Shown here: positions 31,334 to 40,376 of the stretch, in pieces | Position numbering within the stretch: the first letter of the stretch is position 1 | Layout: each line of letters begins with the position of its first letter | NCBI RefSeq assembly: GCF_900104805.1 | Contig: NZ_LT629751.1 | Location: forward strand, 3,329,001 to 3,393,000 | Reading direction: 5' to 3' | DNA from: Pseudomonas oryzae | GTDB taxonomy: Bacteria; Pseudomonadota; Gammaproteobacteria; Pseudomonadales; Pseudomonadaceae | Length of the DNA stretch: 64,000 nucleotides | Translations under genes and position numbers: made by a program | Notes under the pieces: generated by a model | Database searches by the model: none | Told to the model about the DNA's origin: nothing | What the model saw: only the letters and a program-made list of their open reading frames with translations

Positions 31334-32599
31334 TCAGGCGAAGATCGCCTTGAGGATCTCGAAGAACACGATGGCCAGGATGGCGCCGGCCGGCAGGGTG
31401 ATGATCCAGGACATGAAGATCTTGCCGATCACGCCGAGGTTCAGCGCACCGATGCCGCGCGCCATGCCGATGCCGAGCACCGCGCCGACCAGGGTGTGGG
31501 TGGTGGACACCGGCAGGCCGATGGCCGAGGCGCCGACCACGGTGGAGGCGGTGGCCAGTTCGGCGGCGAAGCCGCGGCTGGGGGTCAGCTCGGTGATTTC
31601 CTTGCCGATGGTGGCGATCACCTTATAGCCGTAGGTGGCCAGGCCGACCACGATGCCGATGGCGCCGAGCAGCAGCACCCAGCCCGGCACGGCCGACTTG
31701 GCGGCGATGTCCGCGGCGCCGCCGGACTGGATCACACCGACGATGCCGGCCAGCGGGCCGACCGCGTTGGCCACGTCGTTGGCGCCGTGGGCGAAGGCCA
31801 TCGAGCAGGCGGTGAACACCATCAGCACGGCGAACACCTTCTCCACGCTGGCGTAGTGGAAGCCCTTGTCCGCCTCGGTGTCCACCTGGATACGGCTGAG
31901 GATGGCCATGCCGAGCAGCATCACCAGCACGCCGACGCCCAGCGCCAGCAGGATGCCCTGGTTGCCGGACAGGTGCAGGCCGACGTGCTTGAGGCCCTTG
32001 GTCACGGTCATCAGGGCGACCATGAAGCCGGTGACGAACATGTACAGCGGCACGAAGCGCTTGGCGTTGCGGAACGGCTCGTCGGTGTCGATGATCAGCT
32101 TCTGCACGCTCATGAACAGGCCGAAGGCAACCAGGCCGGAGAGGAACGGGGTGACCACCCAGCTGGCGACGATCGGGCCGATGGCGCCCCACTGCACCGC
32201 GTCCATGGACACGCCGACCGCGGCGAAGCCGATCACCGCACCGATGATCGAGTGGGTGGTCGATACCGGCCAACCCTTGGCGGTGGCCACCATCAGCCAG
32301 GTGCCGGCCGCCAGCAGCGCCGACATCATGCCCAGCACCATCAGGTCGGGGGTGATCACTGTCGCGTCGACGATGCCGTTCTTGATGGTCTCGGTCACCT
32401 CGCCGCCAGCCAGGTAGGCGCCGCAGAATTCGAAGACCATGGCGATCAGGATCGCCTGCTTGATGGTCAGCGCACGCGAGCCGACCGAGGTGCCCATGGC
32501 GTTAGCCACGTCGTTGGCGCCGACGCCCCAGGCCATGAAGAAACCGAAGGCGCAGGCGAGCACCAGGAGTACGAAGCCGTAATCCGCAATAAGGGACAT
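31334..32599 (-). CDS. pitA: Low-affinity inorganic phosphate transporter (Pit family)
   Basis: A 421-aa inner-membrane protein with about ten hydrophobic helices. Both Pit/PHO-4 repeats carry the signature: GANDVANAMGTSVGSRAL (about residues 27-44) and GANDVANAVGPLAGI in the second half. Conserved PVSTTHSIIG and PVSTTHTLVGA motifs are present. Pit carriers move metal-phosphate complexes with protons. A DUF47 (PhoU-like) gene lies 39 bases upstream on the same strand, the usual Pit partner. Confidence 0.95.
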   Translation of the reverse strand: MSLIADYGFVLLVLACAFGFFMAWGVGANDVANAMGTSVGSRALTIKQAILIAMVFEFCGAYLAGGEVTETIKNGIVDATVITPDLMVLGMMSALLAAGTWLMVATAKGWPVSTTHSIIGAVIGFAAVGVSMDAVQWGAIGPIVASWVVTPFLSGLVAFGLFMSVQKLIIDTDEPFRNAKRFVPLYMFVTGFMVALMTVTKGLKHVGLHLSGNQGILLALGVGVLVMLLGMAILSRIQVDTEADKGFHYASVEKVFAVLMVFTACSMAFAHGANDVANAVGPLAGIVGVIQSGGAADIAAKSAVPGWVLLLGAIGIVVGLATYGYKVIATIGKEITELTPSRGFAAELATASTVVGASAIGLPVSTTHTLVGAVLGIGMARGIGALNLGVIGKIFMSWIITLPAGAILAIVFFEILKAIFA

Positions 32600-32638
32600 A
32601 GAAGAGTTCTCGTAGATTCCAGACAGAACGCCGGCGCA

Positions 32639-33316
32639 TCAGCGCGCCAGCAGTTGCTCCAGACGGTTGCCGACACGCTCGGCGCGGTCGGCCACATCAC
32701 CGATCCACTCGATGATCTGGTAGAGGAACATCACGTCGACCGGCGGCAGATCCTTCTCCAGCTTGAACAGGCCACGACGCACTTCGATCTGCAGACGATC
32801 GGTGTCACGCTCGATGACCTCGATCTCCTCGACCATGTTTTCCACCAGGGTCGCCTCGCGGCCGGCGAAACCGGTCTCGAGCAGTTCGTCCAGCTCGTTC
32901 ATCGCCTTCAGCGCCTGGGCGCTGGCGTCGACGGTGCGCTGCACGTAGGCCAGCATCAGCGGCTGCAGGGCCTGCGGGATGGTCATCTGGCGACCCAGCA
33001 TCAGGCCGGCGATGTCCTTGGCACGGTTGGCCACTTTGTCCTGTACACTGAGCAGCTCCAGCAGATCCGAGCGCGGCACCGGCAGGAACAGGCTTTTCGG
33101 CAGGTGGATGCGTACGCTCTTCTTGAGCTTGTCGGCTTCCTGCTCCAGACGCGACATCTCCTGTTGAATCTGCTCCACCCGCGGCCAGTCCTCGGCGATG
33201 ACGGCCTGGAAGAAGGGCAGGAGATTCGCCGCACATTCATGTGCCTTGGTAATGTGCTGTTGCATCGGCCCGATGGGAGAACGTCCGAACAGGCTGACGA
33301 AGGGATTGATCGGCAT
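32639..33316 (-). CDS. TIGR00153/DUF47 family PhoU-like protein
   Basis: A 225-aa all-helical protein of the DUF47 (PF01865) family, related to PhoU. It starts MPINPFVSLFGRSPIGPMQQ and has metal-site-like acidic residues in EQEADKLKKSV (about 53-63) and EEIEVIERDTDRLQ (about 163-176). Such proteins are thought to adjust the linked Pit transporter. Pit and DUF47 are likely one operon, DUF47 first. The divergent CYTH-CHAD gene starts 115 bases away. Confidence 0.9.
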   Translation of the reverse strand: MPINPFVSLFGRSPIGPMQQHITKAHECAANLLPFFQAVIAEDWPRVEQIQQEMSRLEQEADKLKKSVRIHLPKSLFLPVPRSDLLELLSVQDKVANRAKDIAGLMLGRQMTIPQALQPLMLAYVQRTVDASAQALKAMNELDELLETGFAGREATLVENMVEEIEVIERDTDRLQIEVRRGLFKLEKDLPPVDVMFLYQIIEWIGDVADRAERVGNRLEQLLAR

Positions 33317-33431
33317 GGGGTAAAACCCTGTTGAAAAGGACCTCGATTATAAGTCCGCCCCCGCACACCCCGCCAGCACGCCGTCATGGCACCGTAATAC
33401 ACGCATGTTAGGGGCAGAGGCCCCCGCCCTC

Positions 33432-34793
33432 ATGGTCAAAGAAACCGAAATCAAGCTGCGCGCCAGCCGCGCCACCCTCGCCGCGCTGCGCGACCATCCG
33501 CTGCTGAAGAAGCGCAACAAGAGCGGCTGGCAGCACGGCGAGCTGTTCAACCAGTACTTCGACACCCCCGCGCGCGACCTCGCCCGCGCCCGCGTCGCCC
33601 TGCGCCTGCGCCGCGACGGCGAACAGTACATCCAGACCCTGAAAAGCCGGGGCCAGAGCGTCGCCGGACTGTCCGAACGCAACGAGTGGGATTGGTATCT
33701 CGACCAGGCCGAACTCGACCTGGGCAAGCTGAGCGACGACTGCTGGCCGGCCGAACTGGCGGGGCTGGACAAGGCCGGCCTGCAGCCGATCTTCACCACC
33801 GACTTCGCCCGCGACAAGGCCGAGATCGCCTGGGGCCGCGGCAAAGCCAAGGTGGTGATCGAGGCCGCGCTGGACCTCGGCAAGGTGCTTGCCGCCGGTC
33901 GGGAAGAGGAAATCTGCGAGCTGGAGCTGGAGCTGCGTGAGGGCGAGCCGGCGGCCCTGCTCGAGCTGGCCTGCGAGCTGGCCGCCGAGCTGCCGCTGAT
34001 GCCCTGCGACATCAGCAAGGCCGAGCGCGGCTACCGCCTGTTCGATCCGGCCTGCTACAGCGTCAGCCTGCCGGAGCCGCAGCTGAACGCCGCACAGCCG
34101 CTCGACGACGCCTTCGCCGCCCTCGCCTGGCAACTGCTCGGCAACAGCCAGCGGCTGGCCGAGCAGTACCGCTTCAACGGCCACTGGAAGCTGCTCGAGC
34201 AGTGGCTGCAGCAGCTCATCGACCTGCGCGCCCTGCTCGGCAGCCTCGGTCAGGCCGCGCCGCGCGCCAGCTCGCGCGAACTGCGCGAAGGGCTGGACGG
34301 CCTGCTCGGCGACTGGCGCCCGCGCCTGCAGGCCGGCCAGCACGACGATGCCGCCCGCCAGGCCGCGCCGGCACAGTTCGCCGCAGAACTGACGCAGACC
34401 CGCTGGGGCCGCTTCTCGCTCAACGCCTCGCGCTGGCTGCTGAGCCGCGCCTGGACCGCGCAACGCAACGAGCGCGGCCAGCGTGCCGGGCAGGCGCCCA
34501 TCGGCCGCTGGCTGGCCCGCCTGCTCAACGAGGAGATCGCCGCCCTGCCGCTGGAGCGCTACCAGAACCAGCCCTATGACCTGCCCGAGCAGCTGCCGCG
34601 CCTGGAGCGCATGTGCGCCTGGCTGCGCCTGGCCCGCGGCGTGCTGGACATCCCCGAGGCCGACCGCCTGTACGGCGAGCTGCACAAGCTGGTCGAACTG
34701 GCCCGCCAGCCGGCCGACGAGGACACCCTGCAGGCGCGCGCCGCGCAGGTGCAGACCGTGTGGATGCTCAAGGGCTGGAAGGCGCTGAAGTAA
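33432..34793 (+). CDS. ygiF: CYTH-CHAD inorganic triphosphatase
   Basis: A 453-aa protein. The N-terminal CYTH domain has the diagnostic ExExK motif at residues 4-8 (VKETEIKLR) and the basic strand ARVALRLRRDG. The C-terminal CHAD domain (about 220-450) is helical and basic. CYTH triphosphatases such as YgiF split inorganic triphosphate; CHAD domains bind polyphosphate. It neighbours the phosphate transporter operon, which fits a phosphate-metabolism role. I start at MVKETEIKL because ExExK must sit at the very N-terminus. The symbol is by analogy with E. coli. Confidence 0.85.
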   Translation: MVKETEIKLRASRATLAALRDHPLLKKRNKSGWQHGELFNQYFDTPARDLARARVALRLRRDGEQYIQTLKSRGQSVAGLSERNEWDWYLDQAELDLGKLSDDCWPAELAGLDKAGLQPIFTTDFARDKAEIAWGRGKAKVVIEAALDLGKVLAAGREEEICELELELREGEPAALLELACELAAELPLMPCDISKAERGYRLFDPACYSVSLPEPQLNAAQPLDDAFAALAWQLLGNSQRLAEQYRFNGHWKLLEQWLQQLIDLRALLGSLGQAAPRASSRELREGLDGLLGDWRPRLQAGQHDDAARQAAPAQFAAELTQTRWGRFSLNASRWLLSRAWTAQRNERGQRAGQAPIGRWLARLLNEEIAALPLERYQNQPYDLPEQLPRLERMCAWLRLARGVLDIPEADRLYGELHKLVELARQPADEDTLQARAAQVQTVWMLKGWKALK

Positions 34794-34826
34794 GCCCGCG
34801 ACACCCGTAGGGGGGATGGCCACCCC

Positions 34827-34905
34827 GTGGAAAACTCGCGCAGCGATTTTCCACCGTGACCATGCCCCCGACGGTAGGAAATGCCTTCGGCAGTTTCCCA
34901 CCTAC
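34827..34905. repeat. Two intergenic palindromes (GTGGAAAA and GTAGGAAA types)
   Basis: The first hairpin has arms GTGGAAAA and TTTTCCAC (34827-34854) around TCGCGCAGCGA. The second, at 34874-34905, has arms GTAGGAAATGCC and GGCAGTTTCCCACCTAC with a TTCG loop. Both lie between the co-directional CYTH-CHAD gene and the ATPase gene and belong to the family at 3035. Confidence 0.7.
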
Positions 34906-35003
34906 GGCAGGTCGACCACCCGAAACATGACCCACCCCGGCGACAGTCCGGACATTTCCCGGCATGCTGGCCCCTTGCTCCAGCCGCTCGCCCGAGGAAG
35001 CCG

Positions 35004-36788
35004 ATGACCGCCATGACCACGCCCGCCCAGGACCGCTGGCTCGATCTCAACGACCTGCTGCGCGAACTGATCGCGCAGGGGCGCATCGACCAGGCGGTCG
35101 CCGAGCAGTGCCTGGCGATCCGCCGCAGCAGCCTGGACAGCCAGCAGCACCCGCTGGAGTTCCTCGCCGCCCAGCAGGTCGACGACCGCGCCCATCCCGG
35201 CCGCAAGCTCGACCTGGAGGGCTTGACCCAGTGGCTGGCCGAATACGCCGGCCAGCCCTACCTGCGCATCGACCCGCTGAAGATCGACGTCGCCGCGGTA
35301 ACCCCGCTGATGTCGCACGCCTTCGCCCAACGCCACAAGATCCTCGCCGTGGCGGTGGACGCCGAGAGCGTGACCATCGCCAGCGCCCAGCCGCTGGTCG
35401 GCAGCTGGGAGGCCAATCTCACCCACGTGCTCAAGCGGCCGATCCGCCGCGTGGTGGCCAATCCGGCGGACATCCAGCGCTTCACCCAGGAGTTCTACCG
35501 CATCGCCCGCTCGGTCAGCGGCGCCAGTGCCAGCGAGCAGAAGATCAGCGGGGTCGGCAACTTCGAGCAGTTGCTCAGCCTCGGCGCGGTGGACGGCGAG
35601 CCGGACGCCAACGACGCGCACATCGTCACCATCGTCGACTGGCTTTTCCAGTACGCCTTCCAGCAGCGCGCCAGCGACATCCACATCGAACCGCGCCGCG
35701 AGCAGGGCACGGTGCGCTTTCGCATCGACGGCGTGCTGCACAACGTCTACCAGTTCCCGGCGCAGGTGGTGATGGCCATCGTCAGCCGGCTGAAGACCCT
35801 CGGCCGGATGAACGTCGCCGAGAAGCGCAAGCCGCAGGACGGCCGGATCAAGACCAAGGCGCCGGACGGCGGCGAGGTCGAGCTGCGCCTGTCGACCCTG
35901 CCCACCGCCTTCGGCGAGAAGCTGGTGATGCGCATCTTCGACCCCGAGGTGCTGCTCAAGGGCTTCGACAAGCTGGGCTTCTCCGCCGACGACCTCAGGC
36001 GCTGGCAGGGCATGACCGGCCAGCCCAACGGCATCATCCTGGTCACCGGCCCCACCGGCTCGGGCAAGACCACCACCCTGTACACCACCCTCAAGCAGCT
36101 GGCCACGCCGGAGGTGAACGTCTGCACCATCGAGGACCCGATCGAGATGATCGAGCCGGCGTTCAACCAGATGCAGGTGCAGCCCAACATCGACCTGACC
36201 TTCGCCAGCGGCGTTCGCGCGCTGATGCGCCAGGACCCGGACATCATCATGGTCGGCGAGATCCGCGACCTGGAGACCGCCGAGATGGCCATCCAGGCGG
36301 CGCTGACCGGCCACCTGGTGCTGTCCACCCTGCACACCAACGACGCGCCCAGCGCGATCAGCCGCCTGCTCGAACTGGGCGTGCCGCACTACCTGCTCAA
36401 GGCCACCATCCTCGGCGTGATGGCCCAGCGCCTGGTACGCACCCTGTGTCCGCACTGCAAGGCGCCGCACACGATCGACGCCAGCGACTGGCAGGAGCTG
36501 ACCCGACCGTGGAGCGCCGCGCTGCCCAGCGGCACGATGCGCGCGGTGGGCTGCAACGAGTGCCGCGACACCGGCTACCGTGGCCGCGCCGGGGTCTACG
36601 AGATCATGCTGATGAGCGACGGCCTGCGCCAGCTGATCCACGCCGACACCGACCTTACCGCGCTGCGCCGCCAGGCGTTCAAGGAGGGCATGCGCAGCCT
36701 GCGCCTGTCCGGCGCGCAGAAGGTCGCCAGCGGAATGACTACAGTGGAAGAGATCCTGCGGGTCACCCCGCAGAGCGAGCAACGCTGA
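35004..36788 (+). CDS. GspE/PilB-family secretion ATPase
   Basis: A 594-aa cytosolic ATPase of the type II secretion/type IV pilus assembly class. An N-terminal MshEN/T2SE-N-like domain covers about residues 50-160. The motor has Walker [16 protein letters not shown] (about 346-360), the Asp box and Walker B ([16 protein letters not shown]), a His box (STLHTNDA), and a zinc-binding pair CPHC ... CNEC. It is complete, yet no secretin, inner-membrane platform or pseudopilin gene lies beside it. An equivalent gene occupies this place in P. aeruginosa, so it is probably an old chromosomal resident with an unknown partner system. The start at 35004 ([12 protein letters not shown]) is used; MTTPAQ three codons later is possible. 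Confidence 0.85.
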   Translation: MTAMTTPAQDRWLDLNDLLRELIAQGRIDQAVAEQCLAIRRSSLDSQQHPLEFLAAQQVDDRAHPGRKLDLEGLTQWLAEYAGQPYLRIDPLKIDVAAVTPLMSHAFAQRHKILAVAVDAESVTIASAQPLVGSWEANLTHVLKRPIRRVVANPADIQRFTQEFYRIARSVSGASASEQKISGVGNFEQLLSLGAVDGEPDANDAHIVTIVDWLFQYAFQQRASDIHIEPRREQGTVRFRIDGVLHNVYQFPAQVVMAIVSRLKTLGRMNVAEKRKPQDGRIKTKAPDGGEVELRLSTLPTAFGEKLVMRIFDPEVLLKGFDKLGFSADDLRRWQGMTGQPNGIILVTGPTGSGKTTTLYTTLKQLATPEVNVCTIEDPIEMIEPAFNQMQVQPNIDLTFASGVRALMRQDPDIIMVGEIRDLETAEMAIQAALTGHLVLSTLHTNDAPSAISRLLELGVPHYLLKATILGVMAQRLVRTLCPHCKAPHTIDASDWQELTRPWSAALPSGTMRAVGCNECRDTGYRGRAGVYEIMLMSDGLRQLIHADTDLTALRRQAFKEGMRSLRLSGAQKVASGMTTVEEILRVTPQSEQR

Positions 36789-36825
36789 ACAACATCCCTC
36801 AACGCAAGGAAAGGAAAGCACGCAG

Positions 36826-37749
36826 ATGGATATCGGAATCGTCATGCTGCTGTTCGTCGCCCTGGCCGTGGCCATCGTGTTCATGGGCTTCAAGGTGGTG
36901 CCGCAGGGCAGCGAGTGGACGGTGGAGCGCTTCGGCCGCTACACCAATACCCTCAAGCCCGGCCTCAACATCATCGTCCCGGTGATGGACACCATCGGCC
37001 ACAAGATCAACATGATGGAGCGGGTGCTCGACGTGCCGCCGCAGGAGGCGATCAGCGCCGACAACGCCATGGTGCAGATCGACGCGGTGTGCTTCTTCCA
37101 GGTGGTCAACGCGGCGCAGGCGGCCTACGAGGTCAGCGAACTGGAGTACGCCATCCGCAACCTGGTGATGACCAACATCCGCACCGTGCTCGGCTCGATG
37201 GAGCTCGACCAGATGCTCAGCCAGCGCGACGCGATCAACGAGCGCCTGCTGCGCACCGTCGACGAGGCCACCGCGCCCTGGGGCGTCAAGGTCACCCGCA
37301 TCGAGATCAAGGACATCAGCCCGCCGGCCGACCTGGTCGAGGCGATGTCCAGCCAGATGCGCGCCGAGCGCCTGAAGCGCGCCCAGGTGCTGGAGGCCGA
37401 GGGCAAGCGCCAGGCGGAGATCCTCACCGCCGAGGGCGAGAAGCAGGCGGCGATCCTGCGCGCCGAGGGCGAGCGCCAGGCCGCCTTCCTCGAGGCCGAA
37501 GCGCGCGAGCGCGCCGCCGCGGCGGAAGCCGAGGCGACCCGCGTGGTGTCCGAGGCGATCGCCGCCGGCAACGTGCAGGCGATCAACTACTTCGTCGCAC
37601 AGAAGTACGTCGACGCCCTCGGCAAACTGGCCGCGGCGAACAACAGCAAGGTGGTGCTGATGCCGCTGGAGGCCAGCCAGGTGATCGGCGCGGTCGGCGG
37701 TGTCGGCGAGCTGGTGAAGGCGACCTTCGGCGACAAGGGCAAGGCGTGA
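36826..37749 (+). CDS. SPFH/stomatin-like membrane protein (QmcA-like)
   Basis: A 307-aa protein with one N-terminal membrane helix (about residues 4-22), then an SPFH/Band-7 domain (about 25-190; [20 protein letters not shown]). An alanine/glutamate-rich coiled coil follows (about 185-250, with repeats of [10 protein letters not shown] type). The family forms large membrane cages and is often linked to an NfeD protease-partner gene. No NfeD gene is found next to it here. It follows the secretion-ATPase gene by 37 bases and an AGGAAAGG ribosome-binding site, so the two may be co-transcribed. Confidence 0.88.
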   Translation: MDIGIVMLLFVALAVAIVFMGFKVVPQGSEWTVERFGRYTNTLKPGLNIIVPVMDTIGHKINMMERVLDVPPQEAISADNAMVQIDAVCFFQVVNAAQAAYEVSELEYAIRNLVMTNIRTVLGSMELDQMLSQRDAINERLLRTVDEATAPWGVKVTRIEIKDISPPADLVEAMSSQMRAERLKRAQVLEAEGKRQAEILTAEGEKQAAILRAEGERQAAFLEAEARERAAAAEAEATRVVSEAIAAGNVQAINYFVAQKYVDALGKLAAANNSKVVLMPLEASQVIGAVGGVGELVKATFGDKGKA

Positions 37750-37808
37750 GGTCGCCCGCCTGAGCTTGGCGCGCCGCCTGGTGCGGCGCGGCGGGTGGAT
37801 GGCCACGC

Positions 37809-37842
37809 GGTGGGAAATCGCCACGCGAGTTTCCCACCCTAC
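37809..37842. repeat. Intergenic palindrome (GTGGGAAA type), SPFH-GlcG spacer
   Basis: Arms GGTGGGAAAT and GTTTCCCACCCTAC surround a CGCCACGCGA loop. It lies between the convergent SPFH gene and the GlcG-like gene and ends five bases before the latter's stop codon. Family member of the element at 3035. Confidence 0.7.
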
Positions 37843-37846
37843 GAAA

Positions 37847-38278
37847 TTACTGAGCGAGCGCCTCGAGAATCGCGCGCACGCCGGCCTCGGCGCACTGCTC
37901 GTCCTGCGCCGCGGTGGCGCCGGACACGCCGATGGCGCCGACCGTGGCGCCGTCCACCTTGACCGGCACGCCGCCGCCGAACATGGCCAGACGCGGGCGC
38001 TGCAGCAGGCCGTCGCGCACGCTGGGCGGCATGCTGGCCAGGCGCTCTTCCCAGGCGCTGGTGGCCAGGCCGAAGCCGGTGGCGGTCCAGGCCTTGTCAT
38101 GGGCGATGTCGCGGCTCGGCGCCGGCGCGCCGTCCATGTGCGCCAGGTTGATCAGCTGGCCGCCGGCGTCGACGATCGAGGCGCTGATGCGCACGCCCAG
38201 GCGGCGCGCCTCGGCGAGCACGGCGGGCATGGCGATGAGGGCCAGCTCGAGGGACAGGGACGGTTGGTTGCGCAGCAT
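37847..38278 (-). CDS. GlcG/HbpS-like heme-binding family protein
   Basis: A 143-aa protein of the GlcG/HbpS family (DUF336, PF03928). The family core is seen in GVRISASIVDAGGQLINLAH (about residues 28-47) and FGGGVPVKVDGATVGAIGVSG (about 99-119). No signal peptide is present, so it should be cytosolic. It sits 77 bases after hpaR as the last gene of the homoprotocatechuate operon. A catabolic role is suggested only by position; members of the family occur in several aromatic and glycolate clusters. Confidence 0.75.
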   Translation of the reverse strand: MLRNQPSLSLELALIAMPAVLAEARRLGVRISASIVDAGGQLINLAHMDGAPAPSRDIAHDKAWTATGFGLATSAWEERLASMPPSVRDGLLQRPRLAMFGGGVPVKVDGATVGAIGVSGATAAQDEQCAEAGVRAILEALAQ

Positions 38279-38355
38279 CGGGGGACCTCACGGGAAGTTG
38301 TTGTTATCGGGGCGGCGAACGAACCCCGCAGCGGGCGCCACGGGGCGGGGCTGGC

Positions 38356-38820
38356 TCAGGCGCTCTTGCGCGGCGACGGCGCGCCGGGGCTGATCTTGCC
38401 CAGTTCCTGGAGCAGGCGCATCAGGGTCTGGAAGTTCTCCGGACCGAACTGACGCTGGATTTCCTTGTACTGGCGGGCCATCTCGCCGCTCATCTCCTCG
38501 AACAGCTCGGCGCCCTTGGGAGTGAGACTGACGCACAGGCGGCGCTGGTCGTTGGCCGGCTTCCAGCGGCGCACCAGACCGTCGCGCTCCAGGCGCACCA
38601 GCACGCCGGTCATGCTCGGGCGCAGGATGCAGGCCATCTCCGCCAGCTGGTGGCTTTCCAGCTCGCCGTGCGGGTACTGGCTGAGGATGCGGATCACCCG
38701 CCACTGCTGTTCGGTGAGATCGTGCTGGTTGAGCAGCGGGCGGAAGAAGCTCATCGCCGCTTCGCGCGCCTGCAGCAGCGCCAGGGTGAGGGACGGGTCT
38801 TGCTTGTGGGTGGACGCCAT
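38356..38820 (-). CDS. hpaR: MarR-family repressor of homoprotocatechuate degradation
   Basis: A 154-aa MarR-family winged-helix protein. The DNA-binding part is LTEQQWRVIRILSQYPHGE (about residues 35-53) with recognition helix LRPSMTGVLVRLERDGLVRR. HpaR in E. coli represses the hpaG operon and is released by pathway substrates. The gene is near the 3' end of the very operon it should control, which gives autoregulation. Palindromes of the TTAACATGTTAA type at 46603, 46623, 49026, 49211 and 49493 are the likely targets. I start at MASTHKQDPSLTLALL; the upstream frame to 38922 lies in the gabD-hpaR spacer. Confidence 0.9.
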   Translation of the reverse strand: MASTHKQDPSLTLALLQAREAAMSFFRPLLNQHDLTEQQWRVIRILSQYPHGELESHQLAEMACILRPSMTGVLVRLERDGLVRRWKPANDQRRLCVSLTPKGAELFEEMSGEMARQYKEIQRQFGPENFQTLMRLLQELGKISPGAPSPRKSA

Positions 38821-38845
38821 GATGATCCTGCCAAAAACGACATAA

Positions 38846-38869
38846 CGCCGCCCCCGTGAGGGAGCGGCG
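38846..38869 (-). terminator. Possible attenuating hairpin between gabD and hpaR
   Basis: CGCCGCCCCC and a pairing GGGAGCGGCG (one mismatch) form a stem around a GTGA loop in the 80-base gap after the gabD stop. On the minus strand a T-run (GTTTTTGG) occurs about 10 bases later, too far for a classical terminator. It may lower hpaR expression relative to the enzymes. Confidence 0.35.
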
Positions 38870-38900
38870 CCATGTTTTACCACAGATGAACGACGGCCTT

Positions 38901-40355
38901 TCAGCCACCGATCCCCAGACACATGTATTTCAGCTCAAGGTAGTCGTCGATGCCGTACTTGGAGCCCTCGCGGCCGGTGCCGGACTCCTTGATGCCGCCG
39001 AACGGGGCGATCTCGGTGGAGATGATGCCCTCGTTGACGCCGACCATGCCGTACTCCAGCGCCTCGCCGACCCGCCAGGCGCGGCCCAGGTCGCGGGTGT
39101 ACAGGTAGGAGGCCAGGCCGAACTCGGTGTCGTTGGCCATGGCGATGGCTTCGGCCTCGGTCTGGAAGCGGAAGATCGGCGCCAGCGGGCCGAAGGTCTC
39201 GTCGCGCGCCACCAGCATCGCCGGGGTGACGTCGCCGAGCACGGTCGGCTCGAAGAAGCTGCCGCCCAGGGCGTGCGGCTTGCCGCCGGCGAGCACCTTG
39301 GCGCCCTTGGCCACCGCGTCGTCGATGTGCTCCTGGACCTTGAGCACCGCCTTGGCGTTGATCAGCGGGCCCTGCTGGGCGCCGTCCTCGTGGGCCGGGG
39401 CGACCTTGAGCGCATTGACCGCGGCGACCAGGCGCTTGGCGAACTCGTCGTAGACGCCGTCCTGCACCAGGATGCGGTTGGTGCACACGCAGGTCTGGCC
39501 GCTGTTGCGGTACTTGGAGGCCATGGCGCCGGCCACCGCGGCGTCGAGATCGGCGTCGTCGAAGACGATGAACGGGGCGTTGCCGCCCAGCTCCATGCTG
39601 ACCTTCTTCATGGTGTCTGCGCACTGCGCCATCAGCATCTTGCCGATGCCGGTGGAGCCGGTGAACGACAGCTTGCGCACGCTCGGGTTGCGGGTCAGCT
39701 CGCCGCCGATGGCGCGGGCGTTGCCGGTGACCACGTTGACCACCCCGGCCGGGATGCCGGCACGGCTTGCCAGTTCGGCCAGGGCCAGGGCCGACAGCGG
39801 GGTTTCCGAAGCCGGCTTGATGACGATGGTGCAGCCGGCGGCCAGTGCCGGGCCGGCCTTGCGGGTGATCATCGCGTTGGGGAAGTTCCACGGGGTGATC
39901 GCGGCGACCACGCCGATCGGCTGCTTGATCACCACCAGGCGGCGGCCCTGCTTGTCGTGCGGGATCACGTCGCCGTAGACGCGCTTGGCTTCCTCGGCGA
40001 ACCACTCGATGAAGCTGGCGCCGTAGGCAATCTCGCCGCGGCTCTCGGCCAGCGGCTTGCCCTGCTCCCAGCTGAGCAGGCGGGCCAGGTCTTCCTGGTT
40101 AGCCATCATCAGCTCGAACCACTTGCGCAGCAGCGCCGAGCGCTCCTTGGCGGTCTTCTCGCGCCAGGCCGGCAGGGCGGCCTCGGCGGCGGCGATGGCG
40201 CGCTCGGTTTCCGCGGCGCCCACGGAGGCGACGCTGCAGATGGGCGACAGGTCGGCCGGGTTGGTCACCGCGAAGGTGGCGCCGTCGTCGGCGTCGACCC
40301 ACTCCCCGCCGATGAAGGCCTGGGTGCGCAGCAGGGTGCTATCGGTCAGTTGCAT
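38901..40355 (-). CDS. gabD: NAD(P)-dependent succinate-semialdehyde dehydrogenase
   Basis: A 484-aa aldehyde dehydrogenase. Catalytic Glu is in MELGGNAPF and catalytic Cys in NSGQTCVCTNR (about residue 288), the exact context of GabD-type enzymes. It oxidises succinic semialdehyde to succinate. In this operon it directly follows hpaI, whose aldolase releases succinic semialdehyde and pyruvate, so it feeds the ring carbon into the TCA cycle. The start MQLTDSTLLRTQAFIGGEWV is typical. It is distinct from hpaE, the other dehydrogenase of the cluster. Confidence 0.92.
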   Translation of the reverse strand: MQLTDSTLLRTQAFIGGEWVDADDGATFAVTNPADLSPICSVASVGAAETERAIAAAEAALPAWREKTAKERSALLRKWFELMMANQEDLARLLSWEQGKPLAESRGEIAYGASFIEWFAEEAKRVYGDVIPHDKQGRRLVVIKQPIGVVAAITPWNFPNAMITRKAGPALAAGCTIVIKPASETPLSALALAELASRAGIPAGVVNVVTGNARAIGGELTRNPSVRKLSFTGSTGIGKMLMAQCADTMKKVSMELGGNAPFIVFDDADLDAAVAGAMASKYRNSGQTCVCTNRILVQDGVYDEFAKRLVAAVNALKVAPAHEDGAQQGPLINAKAVLKVQEHIDDAVAKGAKVLAGGKPHALGGSFFEPTVLGDVTPAMLVARDETFGPLAPIFRFQTEAEAIAMANDTEFGLASYLYTRDLGRAWRVGEALEYGMVGVNEGIISTEIAPFGGIKESGTGREGSKYGIDDYLELKYMCLGIGG

Positions 40356-40376
40356 GGCGAATCTCTCGAAAGGAAG

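Noticed and set aside
34881-35003. Longer N-terminus for the GspE/PilB-type ATPase
   Set aside because: The upstream codons fall within a palindromic repeat and are not hydrophobic or conserved; the start at 35004 fits better.
38901-40355. gabD as a second copy of hpaE
   Set aside because: The catalytic context NSGQTCVCTNR and the position after hpaI fit succinate-semialdehyde dehydrogenase; hpaE is separately present.
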